Source of the DNA: Candidatus Parcubacteria bacterium
GTDB lineage: Bacteria; Patescibacteriota; Minisyncoccia; Phycocordibacterales; Phycocordibacteraceae
Reading direction: 5' to 3'
Assembly (NCBI GenBank): GCA_027310925.1
Contig: DAICZX010000004.1
Span: forward strand, 1 to 10,520
Length of the DNA stretch: 10,520 nt
Part shown: positions 1 through 5,418 of the stretch, piece after piece
Numbering within the stretch: position 1 is the first letter of the stretch
Layout of the letters: each line of letters opens with the position of its first letter
Program-made: the position numbers and the translations under genes
Notes under the pieces: model-generated
The model's input: only the letters and a program-made list of their open reading frames with translations
Told to the model about the DNA's origin: nothing
Databases searched by the model: none

Positions 1-207
1 CGGAGGTGGTATTGGTATTGGTATTGGTATTGGTATGGACGGGAGTGAGCAGCAAGGTGGAGCCACTTGTGCAAACACCTGCGCCGGAGTTATGGCACCG
101 GTTACAAACGCAATCACTACGCCCAAAAGTACCGCCGCAAGTGCGGTAAACAATCCGATGAGAAACGGATTTACTTTCTTATGTGAATTAATTATATGCT
201 CATTCAT
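1..207 (-). CDS. Secreted or membrane-anchored protein with Ile-Pro repeat (N-terminal part, cut by window edge)
   Basis: Reading the minus strand from the ATG at 207 gives 69 uninterrupted codons that run off the left edge. The product has a short basic N-terminus (about residues 1-14), a hydrophobic helix (about 14-38) and a signal-peptide-like end, VFAQ, at 44-47. After that comes mature-looking sequence with an adjacent Cys pair (52-53) and an Ile-Pro run (about 58-69) ending in PPP. This is the layout of a protein exported by Sec, either cleaved after the Ala of VFA or left anchored. The Pro-rich stretch would act as a stiff stalk just outside the membrane. No Shine-Dalgarno site precedes the ATG. 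It lies 57 bases after the Cys-rich gene on the same strand, with a possible terminator between. The function is unknown because the body of the protein is missing. That it is a real gene is fairly sure. Confidence 0.7.
   Translation of the reverse strand, partial: MNEHIINSHKKVNPFLIGLFTALAAVLLGVVIAFVTGAITPAQVFAQVAPPCCSLPSIPIPIPIPIPPP
8..37 (-). repeat. Hexanucleotide tandem repeat encoding (Ile-Pro)n
   Basis: Four exact copies of GGTATT on the plus strand (8-31) are followed by a fifth with one change (GGTATG, 32-37). Read on the minus strand they encode alternating Ile and Pro in the edge-truncated surface protein. The six-base unit keeps the frame, so slippage would lengthen or shorten the Ile-Pro stalk by two residues at a time without breaking the gene. 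Confidence 0.8.
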
Positions 208-219
208 TGGTGTTTGCAC

Positions 220-251
220 AAAAAGGGATGGTAGCAGTGAAACCGCTACCA
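220..251 (-). terminator. Possible intrinsic terminator after the Cys-rich gene
   Basis: On the minus strand, 13 bases after the stop of the gene at 265-1398, positions 251-229 can fold into a stem of about 10 bp. TGGTAGC pairs with GCTACCA and extends inward with a G-U, a G-C and a T-A pair around a three-base loop. After a four-base gap comes a run of five T (224-220). The gap between stem and T-run is longer than in a classical terminator, so read-through to the next gene is possible. The same bases contain a TGCTACCAT extended -10-like string that could serve the next gene. Confidence 0.45.
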
Positions 252-264
252 GAGCCCGAAAACT

Positions 265-1398
265 TCACCGACTCCGAAATTTTGAGAGATCAATTGCATC
301 CGATCCCCACACTGGCCATTTCTGACCGCCATAGGGAACGCGGACTATTGCCACTGCTCCATTTTTCCATGCGTCCGGTTGCACAACCCACGAATCGGAT
401 TGTCCGAGTCTGGGACTCGTGTCACAGAGCACTATATAGCTCTGCTCAACTCCCAACGGGAAACGGAGTGACTGGTGACTATATCTAGCGATGTACTTCC
501 CGGTGTAAAGTGGCTTGAAACCGGCCGGTACAATCTGCCTTGGACCGATCCAATTGCAATTATCATCGCAAGGCGACGGAGGAGCCGCGCAATCATCGCC
601 ATCGCAGAGCTGCCAACAAGCCGATGCCGGAAGGCGTTTCTGCGTAAGAACGGCGAAGCGGTATTCAACGCCCGGTTTGCCTGCGTATTTAACCGTCGCG
701 CAAGCCAGAACCGGAGATCCAAATCGCCAGCCCTCGTTGAAGCAGACATGCCAGATAATCCAGACGTAGAGTTTTCCTTCGTACGTCCAACTCCATTCCT
801 GGACCCTAGCTGTTTCGGCAACTGAGCCGGGACGATATGAACGTCCGCCTGGCGAACGCAACACCAACAACTTTGCAACTGGGACGTCATTCATAACCCA
901 ATCACTTCCGTGGTTACGGTCAGGCCCTGACGTCACCTGTTCAAGCTGCATACCAGGCGTGTACCACGCCTCTCTACCACCCTTGCAATCAGCTCCGAGC
1001 ACTTTTTTAAAATGTTCTTTAACTGGCTGCGGTAGGTTCATGTCATCAATTGCTTTGGGTGCCTTTCGGCACGCTTCAGCGAATGAATGCGCATACGGCG
1101 CCGCACCCCAATGATTCCACTGACTCTGTGATACATGTGGTTTCCGTGTCTTCTTTTTGAAAAAAACTCGGACGAGGCGTGTTTTTCGTTTGATTGGCGG
1201 TGCTGTTGCCGCCGATTTTAGTGGAACGACCGCCTTTATTTCAAAGGCTGGCACTGGCGTTTCTTTCATCGTCTTCTTGGTATGGTCATACCAGTGCCAC
1301 CATAATCCACCAAGTACGAGTACCAGCGTGGCAAGAAGCCAGGCGAATTTCCCCGTCGACTTCTTTTTTTTGATAGGGTTGCTGAAGATTTTCTTCAT
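265..1398 (-). CDS. Membrane-anchored Cys-rich extracellular protein of unknown function
   Basis: This 377-residue protein has a very basic N-terminus (KKKK at about 10-13), one transmembrane helix (about 18-34, followed by WWHWYDH), a basic Pro/Lys linker (about 40-90) and a large domain (about 94-377) predicted outside the cell. That domain has ten Cys (110, 138, 219, 233, 261, 265, 270, 277, 281, 325). Five of them cluster in 261-281 around a CDGDDC string, which suggests disulfides. Trp is frequent. The start is supported by AAGGAG seven bases upstream (1411-1406), one of the few clear Shine-Dalgarno sites here. It follows the sortase on the same strand after 90 bases, so co-transcription is likely. 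It has no LPxTG-type sorting signal, so it is probably not itself a sortase substrate. I cannot assign a family. The overall look is that of uncharacterised surface proteins of Parcubacteria. Confidence 0.8.
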   Translation of the reverse strand: MKKIFSNPIKKKKSTGKFAWLLATLVLVLGGLWWHWYDHTKKTMKETPVPAFEIKAVVPLKSAATAPPIKRKTRLVRVFFKKKTRKPHVSQSQWNHWGAAPYAHSFAEACRKAPKAIDDMNLPQPVKEHFKKVLGADCKGGREAWYTPGMQLEQVTSGPDRNHGSDWVMNDVPVAKLLVLRSPGGRSYRPGSVAETARVQEWSWTYEGKLYVWIIWHVCFNEGWRFGSPVLACATVKYAGKPGVEYRFAVLTQKRLPASACWQLCDGDDCAAPPSPCDDNCNWIGPRQIVPAGFKPLYTGKYIARYSHQSLRFPLGVEQSYIVLCDTSPRLGQSDSWVVQPDAWKNGAVAIVRVPYGGQKWPVWGSDAIDLSKFRSR

Positions 1399-1409
1399 CG
1401 CCTTTCTCC

Positions 1410-1451
1410 TTATGTTGGGCCGCGCGAAGCGACACGATTTTTTGAGAACAT
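1410..1451 (-). CDS. Possible 13-residue leader peptide between sortase and Cys-rich gene
   Basis: On the minus strand an ATG at 1451 is preceded, at six bases, by GGGGAG, and opens a reading frame MFSKNRVASRGPT. Its TAA stop (1412-1410) overlaps the AAGGAG ribosome site of the next gene (1411-1406). A tiny frame with its own ribosome site, ending inside the next gene's ribosome site, is the usual geometry for translational coupling or a leader peptide. Its ribosome site lies in the GCAA hairpin described separately. A frame this short can arise by chance, so the case rests on position, not on the peptide. Confidence 0.3.
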   Translation of the reverse strand: MFSKNRVASRGPT

Positions 1452-1457
1452 CCGTTA

Positions 1458-1473
1458 CTCCCCTTGCGGGGAG
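1458..1473 (-). promoter_or_regulatory. GCAA tetraloop hairpin covering a ribosome site
   Basis: In minus-strand RNA, CTCCCC-GCAA-GGGGAG forms a perfect 6-bp stem closed by GCAA, a GNRA tetraloop. The 3' arm is the GGGGAG that would serve the 13-residue frame starting at 1451. Five bases of the 5' arm are also needed by the larger hairpin at 1469-1512, so the two folds exclude each other. No T-run follows, so it is not a simple terminator. Confidence 0.45.
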
Positions 1474-1512
1474 CCATTCAACATCCAGCTAGCTGGAAAT
1501 CGAATGGCTCCC
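1469..1512 (-). promoter_or_regulatory. Long hairpin centred on the sortase stop codon
   Basis: GGGAGCCATTC (1469-1479) pairs with GAATGGCTCCC (1502-1512) over 11 bp, and the centre is the perfect palindrome CCAGCTAGCTGG (1485-1496). The five bases on each side between them pair in minus-strand RNA as G-U, A-U, U-G, one U-U mismatch, and U-A. That makes an almost unbroken stem with CUAG at the tip. On the plus strand the wobbles become A-C clashes, so the fold is better as minus-strand RNA, the coding strand of the sortase. The sortase TAG stop (1491-1489) lies in the tip. There is no T-run, so it is probably not a terminator; a role in mRNA stability, processing or attenuation is possible. 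Confidence 0.6.
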
Positions 1513-2172
1513 AACAAAGTCCGCGGTAACAACGAAACGATCGCTCTTTGTCGCGAACGAGTTGCAGGTCACGAGCGTTAGTACTTGTCCGGAAACGGCG
1601 AGGTCGATACCTGCACTACTCACAACGCTTTCCTTCGTAACACTCCGAACCTGGTATACATACGCCTTATCAGATGAGTACACTGTGATAGCGTCACCCG
1701 CTATGAGCTTTTGGATACCATCGAAAGTCTTATATGCTTGATCACCAACTATCGGTAGATAACTCGAGTGGCCGAAGATAACAACGTTACCCGATCCACC
1801 AAGCATAGCGGAAGTTGGATATCGCACGGCTCCCTTAAGGAGCAGATCATCAAGCGTACCGATGTTGGTCGTTTCCGGGTTTGTAATATTCACAGCAAGT
1901 TTTATTGCTGGAATCGCTATACTCGTTGGAAACTCGGTCTCGGTCGTTGACGCCAACGCAGAGGCGTTCACAGTGACAGTTGGTTCCGCCAAAAACGTAA
2001 CGGCTGAATTATCTGATGGTGGCGACGCCTCTGGTAAAAGACCGAGGTTGGCAAGTACCGCAACACTGCCGAAAAACATGACGGCAAAAATACCCAGAAA
2101 GCTCCACTTTCTTGCGTAAGCCTGTTTGCCAGCCTGGATAAGCCGCACGGTGAACTTGATAGCCCATGTCAT
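1489..2172 (-). CDS. Sortase (cysteine transpeptidase, class D/E-like)
   Basis: This 227-residue protein has an N-terminal transmembrane helix (about 24-45), a Ser/Thr-rich linker and a sortase barrel. The catalytic set is visible: His135 in VIFGHSSYLP, Cys203 in LTLVTCNS and Arg212 in SDRFVV. The barrel opens with the usual IPAIKLAVNI strand (about 87-96). Sortases cut a C-terminal sorting motif of exported proteins and join them to the cell envelope or to each other; the active domain is outside the cell. The exact class is uncertain, but the TLVTC string and small size suggest class D or E. No LPxTG-like protein is visible in the window, so its substrate is elsewhere or in the cut genes. 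The start at 2172 lies close behind a candidate promoter and has no Shine-Dalgarno site. It is divergent from the CARDB-like gene and upstream of the Cys-rich gene. Confidence 0.92.
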   Translation of the reverse strand: MTWAIKFTVRLIQAGKQAYARKWSFLGIFAVMFFGSVAVLANLGLLPEASPPSDNSAVTFLAEPTVTVNASALASTTETEFPTSIAIPAIKLAVNITNPETTNIGTLDDLLLKGAVRYPTSAMLGGSGNVVIFGHSSYLPIVGDQAYKTFDGIQKLIAGDAITVYSSDKAYVYQVRSVTKESVVSSAGIDLAVSGQVLTLVTCNSFATKSDRFVVTADFVGSHSISS

Positions 2173-2175
2173 ATG

Positions 2176-2188
2176 GTCTTATCAAGAC
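2176..2188. repeat. Small inverted repeat just upstream of the sortase start
   Basis: GTCTT-ATC-AAGAC is a perfect 5-bp inverted repeat with a three-base spacer, four bases from the sortase ATG and next to its weak -10 candidate. Its position would suit an operator, but at this length it may be chance. Confidence 0.25.
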
Positions 2189-2214
2189 ATACAGCATTGT
2201 CTCAATATTGTCAA
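2186..2214 (-). promoter_or_regulatory. Candidate sortase promoter
   Basis: On the minus strand a perfect -35 box TTGACA (2214-2209) is followed after 17 bases by a weak -10, TATGTC (2191-2186). Transcription would start near 2179, leaving a leader of about seven bases before the ATG at 2172. The -10 matches the consensus at only three of six positions. Confidence 0.45.
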
Positions 2215-2222
2215 GCTTGACA
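2209..2222. promoter_or_regulatory. 14-bp palindrome of two back-to-back -35 boxes
   Basis: TGTCAAGCTTGACA is a perfect palindrome centred between 2215 and 2216. Each half is a consensus TTGACA -35 box pointing outward. The first bases of both start codons (2172 and 2259) lie exactly 43.5 bases from the centre. A dimeric regulator binding here would cover both -35 boxes, and two polymerases could not easily bind together. Confidence 0.65.
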
Positions 2223-2246
2223 TAAAAAGCAAGTATGTGATATACA
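2217..2246 (+). promoter_or_regulatory. Promoter of the CARDB-like gene
   Basis: Consensus TTGACA (2217-2222) is followed after 18 bases by TATACA (2241-2246), with TG one base before it (2238-2239), which makes an extended -10. Transcription would start near 2253, about six bases before the ATG at 2259, so the mRNA would be leaderless or nearly so. There is no Shine-Dalgarno site. Confidence 0.65.
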
Positions 2247-2249
2247 TAC

Positions 2250-2264
2250 ATTCATTGTATGAAT
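2250..2264. repeat. Inverted repeat over the CARDB-like start codon
   Basis: ATTCAT-TGT-ATGAAT is a perfect 6-bp inverted repeat with a three-base spacer; the right arm contains the ATG at 2259. As an RNA it would form only if transcription starts at or before 2250. As DNA it could be an operator. Chance is not excluded. Confidence 0.25.
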
Positions 2265-3032
2265 ACATCTGCAACCACAACTACCCCACTGGCTCGCCAA
2301 ACGTCAATAAAAGTCTTGGCGGTAATCGGTTTCGTCACGCTTATTGGCGCGGGCATGTGGCTTGCCGTTTATTCGACACAGTTTGTGCCTTCAGTGATAA
2401 GTCGGATTGGTGACGCGACGGTTTACCTTGGCTCAGTCTTCACGCCACCGCAGGCATCTGACCTCTCGGTCGTTCCGGTAACACCAATGGCATCAACGAC
2501 AATATCATTCGATGGAGCGAGTTCTACGAGCCTAAAAACGCTGGTGACGCATCCAACCACGATCGTGCCCAAACGGATAGCAACAACTGCAGGTACAAAG
2601 ACAAATACAGTCTATCGAATAAGTGGTTCGGCTGGCGCACCCTCACTTTATGGCCTTCCCGATTTCGTCACGACCATTGATGCAATCGGGTATCTCGCAA
2701 CAACTTCAGCAAATTCTTTCATCGCAAGTTCGACGGTTCCGGCAGGAAGTCGTCCTGCCATAAGATTTACCATCAAGAACATTGGGACGAATGTGACTGG
2801 ACCATGGCGCTTCAGCGCTCTTATCCCAACACAAACCGCGTATATTTACCAATCGCAACCGCAACAATCCTTAAATCCCGGCGATAGCATCGATTATACT
2901 CTCGGCTTTGACCAGGCGAATAAAGGTGCAAATGAAACCATTTCGATTACCGCAAACTTTGACCATACAGTCGTGGAATCGAATACCAACAATGACAGTG
3001 CCTCCGCACGAATAACTATTCTCGGAAATTAG
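2259..3032 (+). CDS. Membrane-anchored surface protein with a CARDB-like domain
   Basis: This 257-residue protein has one transmembrane helix (about 18-40), a Ser/Thr-rich stalk (about 60-125) and a C-terminal beta domain (about 130-257). The domain reads like CARDB, a bacterial Ig-like adhesion-related domain. It has a strand around AIRFTIKNIGTNVTGPW, a middle with NPGDSIDYTLGF, and the typical ending FDHTVVESNTNNDSASARI, in which a charged residue and an Asn pair precede the last strand. Such domains act outside the cell in adhesion or protein contacts. It has no sorting motif, and the chain ends just after the last strand. It is transcribed away from the sortase from a shared promoter region and its TAG is one base from the gyrB stop. 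The fold assignment is by eye; the adhesion role is inferred. Confidence 0.78.
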   Translation: MNTSATTTTPLARQTSIKVLAVIGFVTLIGAGMWLAVYSTQFVPSVISRIGDATVYLGSVFTPPQASDLSVVPVTPMASTTISFDGASSTSLKTLVTHPTTIVPKRIATTAGTKTNTVYRISGSAGAPSLYGLPDFVTTIDAIGYLATTSANSFIASSTVPAGSRPAIRFTIKNIGTNVTGPWRFSALIPTQTAYIYQSQPQQSLNPGDSIDYTLGFDQANKGANETISITANFDHTVVESNTNNDSASARITILGN

Positions 3033-3033
3033 A

Positions 3034-5004
3034 TTAAATGTCCAGATTCGCTAATTTTGCGTTTGATTGAATAAATGATTTTCGTGAAGCAACGTCAGTG
3101 CCCATGAGGATATCGAAAATTCTATCGGCTGCTTCGACGTCCTCAATATTAACGCGCTTCAGTACACGTCGTTCTGGATCCATTGTAGTTTCCCAGAGCT
3201 CACTTGGATTCATTTCGCCTAGACCTTTGTAGCGCTGAATATTTGCCTCGCCAACTTCTTTTAGCGTTTTTTCTTTCTCTCTATCTGAATAAGCGTATAT
3301 AACGGTCTTCCCTTTTGAAATTTTGTACAGTGGCGGTTGGGCGATATAAACGAAACCACCTTCGATAATCGGTCGAAAATGACGATATAAAAGTGTGAGC
3401 AGAAGTGTACGAATATGGGCACCGTCAACATCGGCATCGGTCGCGATAATGATCTTATGGTAACGTAATTTCGAGATATCAAACACATCCCCGATAGCGG
3501 TGCCCATGGCGATAACCAAGGCGCGAATCTCAACCGAGGCGAGCATGCGATCGATGCGCGCACGTTCGACATTAAGGATCTTTCCGCGCAAAGGCAGGAT
3601 CGCCTGAGTACGGCGATCCCTACCTTGCTTGCTCGAACCACCAGCGGAATCGCCTTCTACGATAAAAAGTTCTCCCTCCTCGGCACTCTTTGTCTGACAA
3701 TCGGCGAGCTTGCCGGGAAGTGTCATGCCTTCAAGTGCTCCTTTACGCAATACTGAATCCTTTGCGGCCTTTGCAGCTTTACGCGCTTTAAGCGCGAGAA
3801 TCACTTTATTAATAATCGCGCGCGCGTCATCTGGATTTTCTTCAAGAAATGCACCGAGGGCTTCTCCAAAGACAGTCGCTGTAACCCCTTGCGCCTCAAC
3901 TGAACCAAGTTTTGCCTTGGTCTGTCCCTCGAATTGGATTTCTGGAAGCTTCACAGATATAACGGCCGTAATTCCCTCAAGAACGTCGTCGCCGGTAAAA
4001 TTCTCGTCCTTATCCTTAATGAGGTTCGCGTTCCTGCCGTACGTGTTGAGACTTCGTGTAAGAGCCGTCTTGAAGCCAGTGACGTGGGTGCCGCCCTCAC
4101 TGTTGTAGGTATTGTTCGCAAAGGCAGTAATGCGCGACGTGATGTCATCAACATACTGGAGCGCGATCTCAACTTCCACTCTGTCCTGCTCACGATCGAT
4201 ATAAAAAATTTTCTTGTGCACCGGTGTTTGGTGCTTGTTATAAAATGCGACGAGTGACTTAAGACCTCCTTCGAAATAGAACGTCATCGATGGAACACCG
4301 AGCGACTGGGCACGTAAAAAGATGGTGCCCGTCTCGAAAGCTCCTTCTGAACCGCGAGCGTCAAATAGACCAATACGAACACCCTTCATCAAATACGCCT
4401 GCTGGCGCAAATGTGTAAGTATTTTTTCCCAATTCCACTCGATACCTTCTTTAAAAATGGATGCGTCGGGTTTGAAGAGAACAATTGTACCGTGCTCCCT
4501 CGACGTGCCAATCTTCTTCACTTTAGCGAGTGGTTTACCAATGTGGTATTCCTGCAAGTGCATGCCTCCATCCTGGTGAACAACGACCTTTGTGTGCTCG
4601 GAGAGCGCGTTCACCACCGATGCACCAACACCATGTAGACCGCCAGAGACCTTGTAAGCATCGTTATCAAATTTACCACCGGCGTGGAGTGTCGTCATGA
4701 TGGTTTCGAGTGCGGAAACTTTTGTCTTCGGATGAATACCGACTGGAATGCCGTTTCCGTTATCTGCGACACGCACATATCCGTTTGGCAATAACGCAAC
4801 CTCTATGTCATTACATCGACCCGCCATCGCCTCATCGCGCGCATTGTCGAATATTTCCCAAATAAGATGATGCAGGCCATCTGGGCCGGTGGTCCCGATG
4901 TACATACCAGGACGCTTCCGTACCGGTTCAAGTCCCTCAAGGACGGTAATGGAAGAGGCATCATATGCCTTTTTTTTGTCCTCTTTTTTAATGGTTATAG
5001 CCAT
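3034..5004 (-). CDS. gyrB: DNA gyrase subunit B
   Basis: The 656-residue product is the ATPase subunit of gyrase, which with GyrA introduces negative supercoils. All core parts are present: EPVRKRPGMYIG (26-37), the ATP/Mg site with Glu50 and Asn54 in EIFDNARDEA, ADNGNGIP (80-87), the nucleotide lid GGLHGVGASVVNALS (121-135), and the transducer lysine loop QTKAK (361-365). The TOPRIM domain has EGDSAGG (450-456) and the metal triad DADVDG (Asp523, 525, 527). The tail RYKGLGEMNPSELWETTMDP (591-610) is of the GyrB rather than ParE kind. Length is normal for a GyrB without the enterobacterial insert. The ATG at 5004 fits the conserved N-terminus and has no Shine-Dalgarno site. It stands alone: gyrA is not next to it, and it converges with the CARDB-like gene one base from its stop. 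Confidence 0.98.
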   Translation of the reverse strand: MAITIKKEDKKKAYDASSITVLEGLEPVRKRPGMYIGTTGPDGLHHLIWEIFDNARDEAMAGRCNDIEVALLPNGYVRVADNGNGIPVGIHPKTKVSALETIMTTLHAGGKFDNDAYKVSGGLHGVGASVVNALSEHTKVVVHQDGGMHLQEYHIGKPLAKVKKIGTSREHGTIVLFKPDASIFKEGIEWNWEKILTHLRQQAYLMKGVRIGLFDARGSEGAFETGTIFLRAQSLGVPSMTFYFEGGLKSLVAFYNKHQTPVHKKIFYIDREQDRVEVEIALQYVDDITSRITAFANNTYNSEGGTHVTGFKTALTRSLNTYGRNANLIKDKDENFTGDDVLEGITAVISVKLPEIQFEGQTKAKLGSVEAQGVTATVFGEALGAFLEENPDDARAIINKVILALKARKAAKAAKDSVLRKGALEGMTLPGKLADCQTKSAEEGELFIVEGDSAGGSSKQGRDRRTQAILPLRGKILNVERARIDRMLASVEIRALVIAMGTAIGDVFDISKLRYHKIIIATDADVDGAHIRTLLLTLLYRHFRPIIEGGFVYIAQPPLYKISKGKTVIYAYSDREKEKTLKEVGEANIQRYKGLGEMNPSELWETTMDPERRVLKRVNIEDVEAADRIFDILMGTDVASRKSFIQSNAKLANLDI

Positions 5005-5019
5005 ATGAATAGCCGATTT

Positions 5020-5039
5020 TCTATATTCTTAGCATAACA
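5020..5039 (-). promoter_or_regulatory. Candidate gyrB promoter
   Basis: On the minus strand an extended -10, TGTTATGCT (5039-5031), would give a leader of about 20 bases. A second -10-like box, TATAGA (5025-5020), closer to the ATG, would give a leader of about eight bases. No good -35 is visible for either. Confidence 0.4.
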
Positions 5040-5396
5040 CAAATTAGTCCTCGTTTCCCCCCCCTCGGGCTCAGCGAACCTTGTAACTAATTAAGGAAAG
5101 AGAGTGCCATGATTATTACCGTATAATACCCCAACTTCGTTCTCTTTGCTGATAAGGATACGTTGGTTGCTTCGTTGCGAAAAATCTTTCTTTGATCTAA
5201 AAGTCCTGCATATCTCGCGCCGAATGATTAAGCGGAAATTCAGTCTAGTAAGATTATGGGAATCATCTTCAATCTCATGGCCATACACAATATTGAAACT
5301 TATGCTGCCGAAAATATATGCGCGATGCAACGAACGGCAATAGAAATCGTGTAAAGTCTGCTAGGCTAATTCAGCCATAAAATATATAGAGAATTA

Positions 5397-5405
5397 TGCT
5401 ATACT
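5397..5405 (+). promoter_or_regulatory. Extended -10 promoter of the glycosyltransferase unit
   Basis: TGCTATACT is a good extended -10 (TG at 5397-5398, TATACT at 5400-5405). Transcription would start about 5412, seven bases before the ATG at 5419. No -35 is evident, as is often the case with extended -10 promoters, and no Shine-Dalgarno site fits before the ATG. Confidence 0.6.
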
Positions 5406-5418
5406 TATAGTCATTATC

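Larger units (their letters stand above)
5005..5418. other. Long intergenic stretch without a convincing gene
   Basis: This gap of 414 bases separates divergent gyrB and the glycosyltransferase gene and carries their promoters at its ends. It holds a run of eight C (5057-5064), a 7-bp inverted repeat AATTAGT/ACTAATT (5042-5048 and 5086-5092), and a lone TATAAT (5122-5127) with no clear -35. Two short reading frames, one per strand (5091-5330 minus, 5146-5343 plus from TTG), have no recognisable domain and overlap each other. No tRNA, tmRNA, SRP or RNase P RNA pattern was recognised. An unknown small RNA or a decayed gene is possible. Confidence 0.6.

Noticed and set aside
1286..1477. Minus-strand frame of 63 codons between sortase and the Cys-rich gene
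   Set aside because: It overlaps the N-terminus of the Cys-rich protein in another frame and starts within the hairpin. The start at 1398, with AAGGAG and a normal transmembrane N-terminus, is better.
3710..4108. Frame of 132 codons opposite gyrB
   Set aside because: It is a shadow of a highly conserved gene; the gyrB frame accounts for the sequence fully.
5146..5343. Plus-strand frame of 65 codons from TTG in the long intergenic gap
   Set aside because: It has no ATG start, no ribosome site, no recognisable domain, and overlaps an equally long frame on the other strand.
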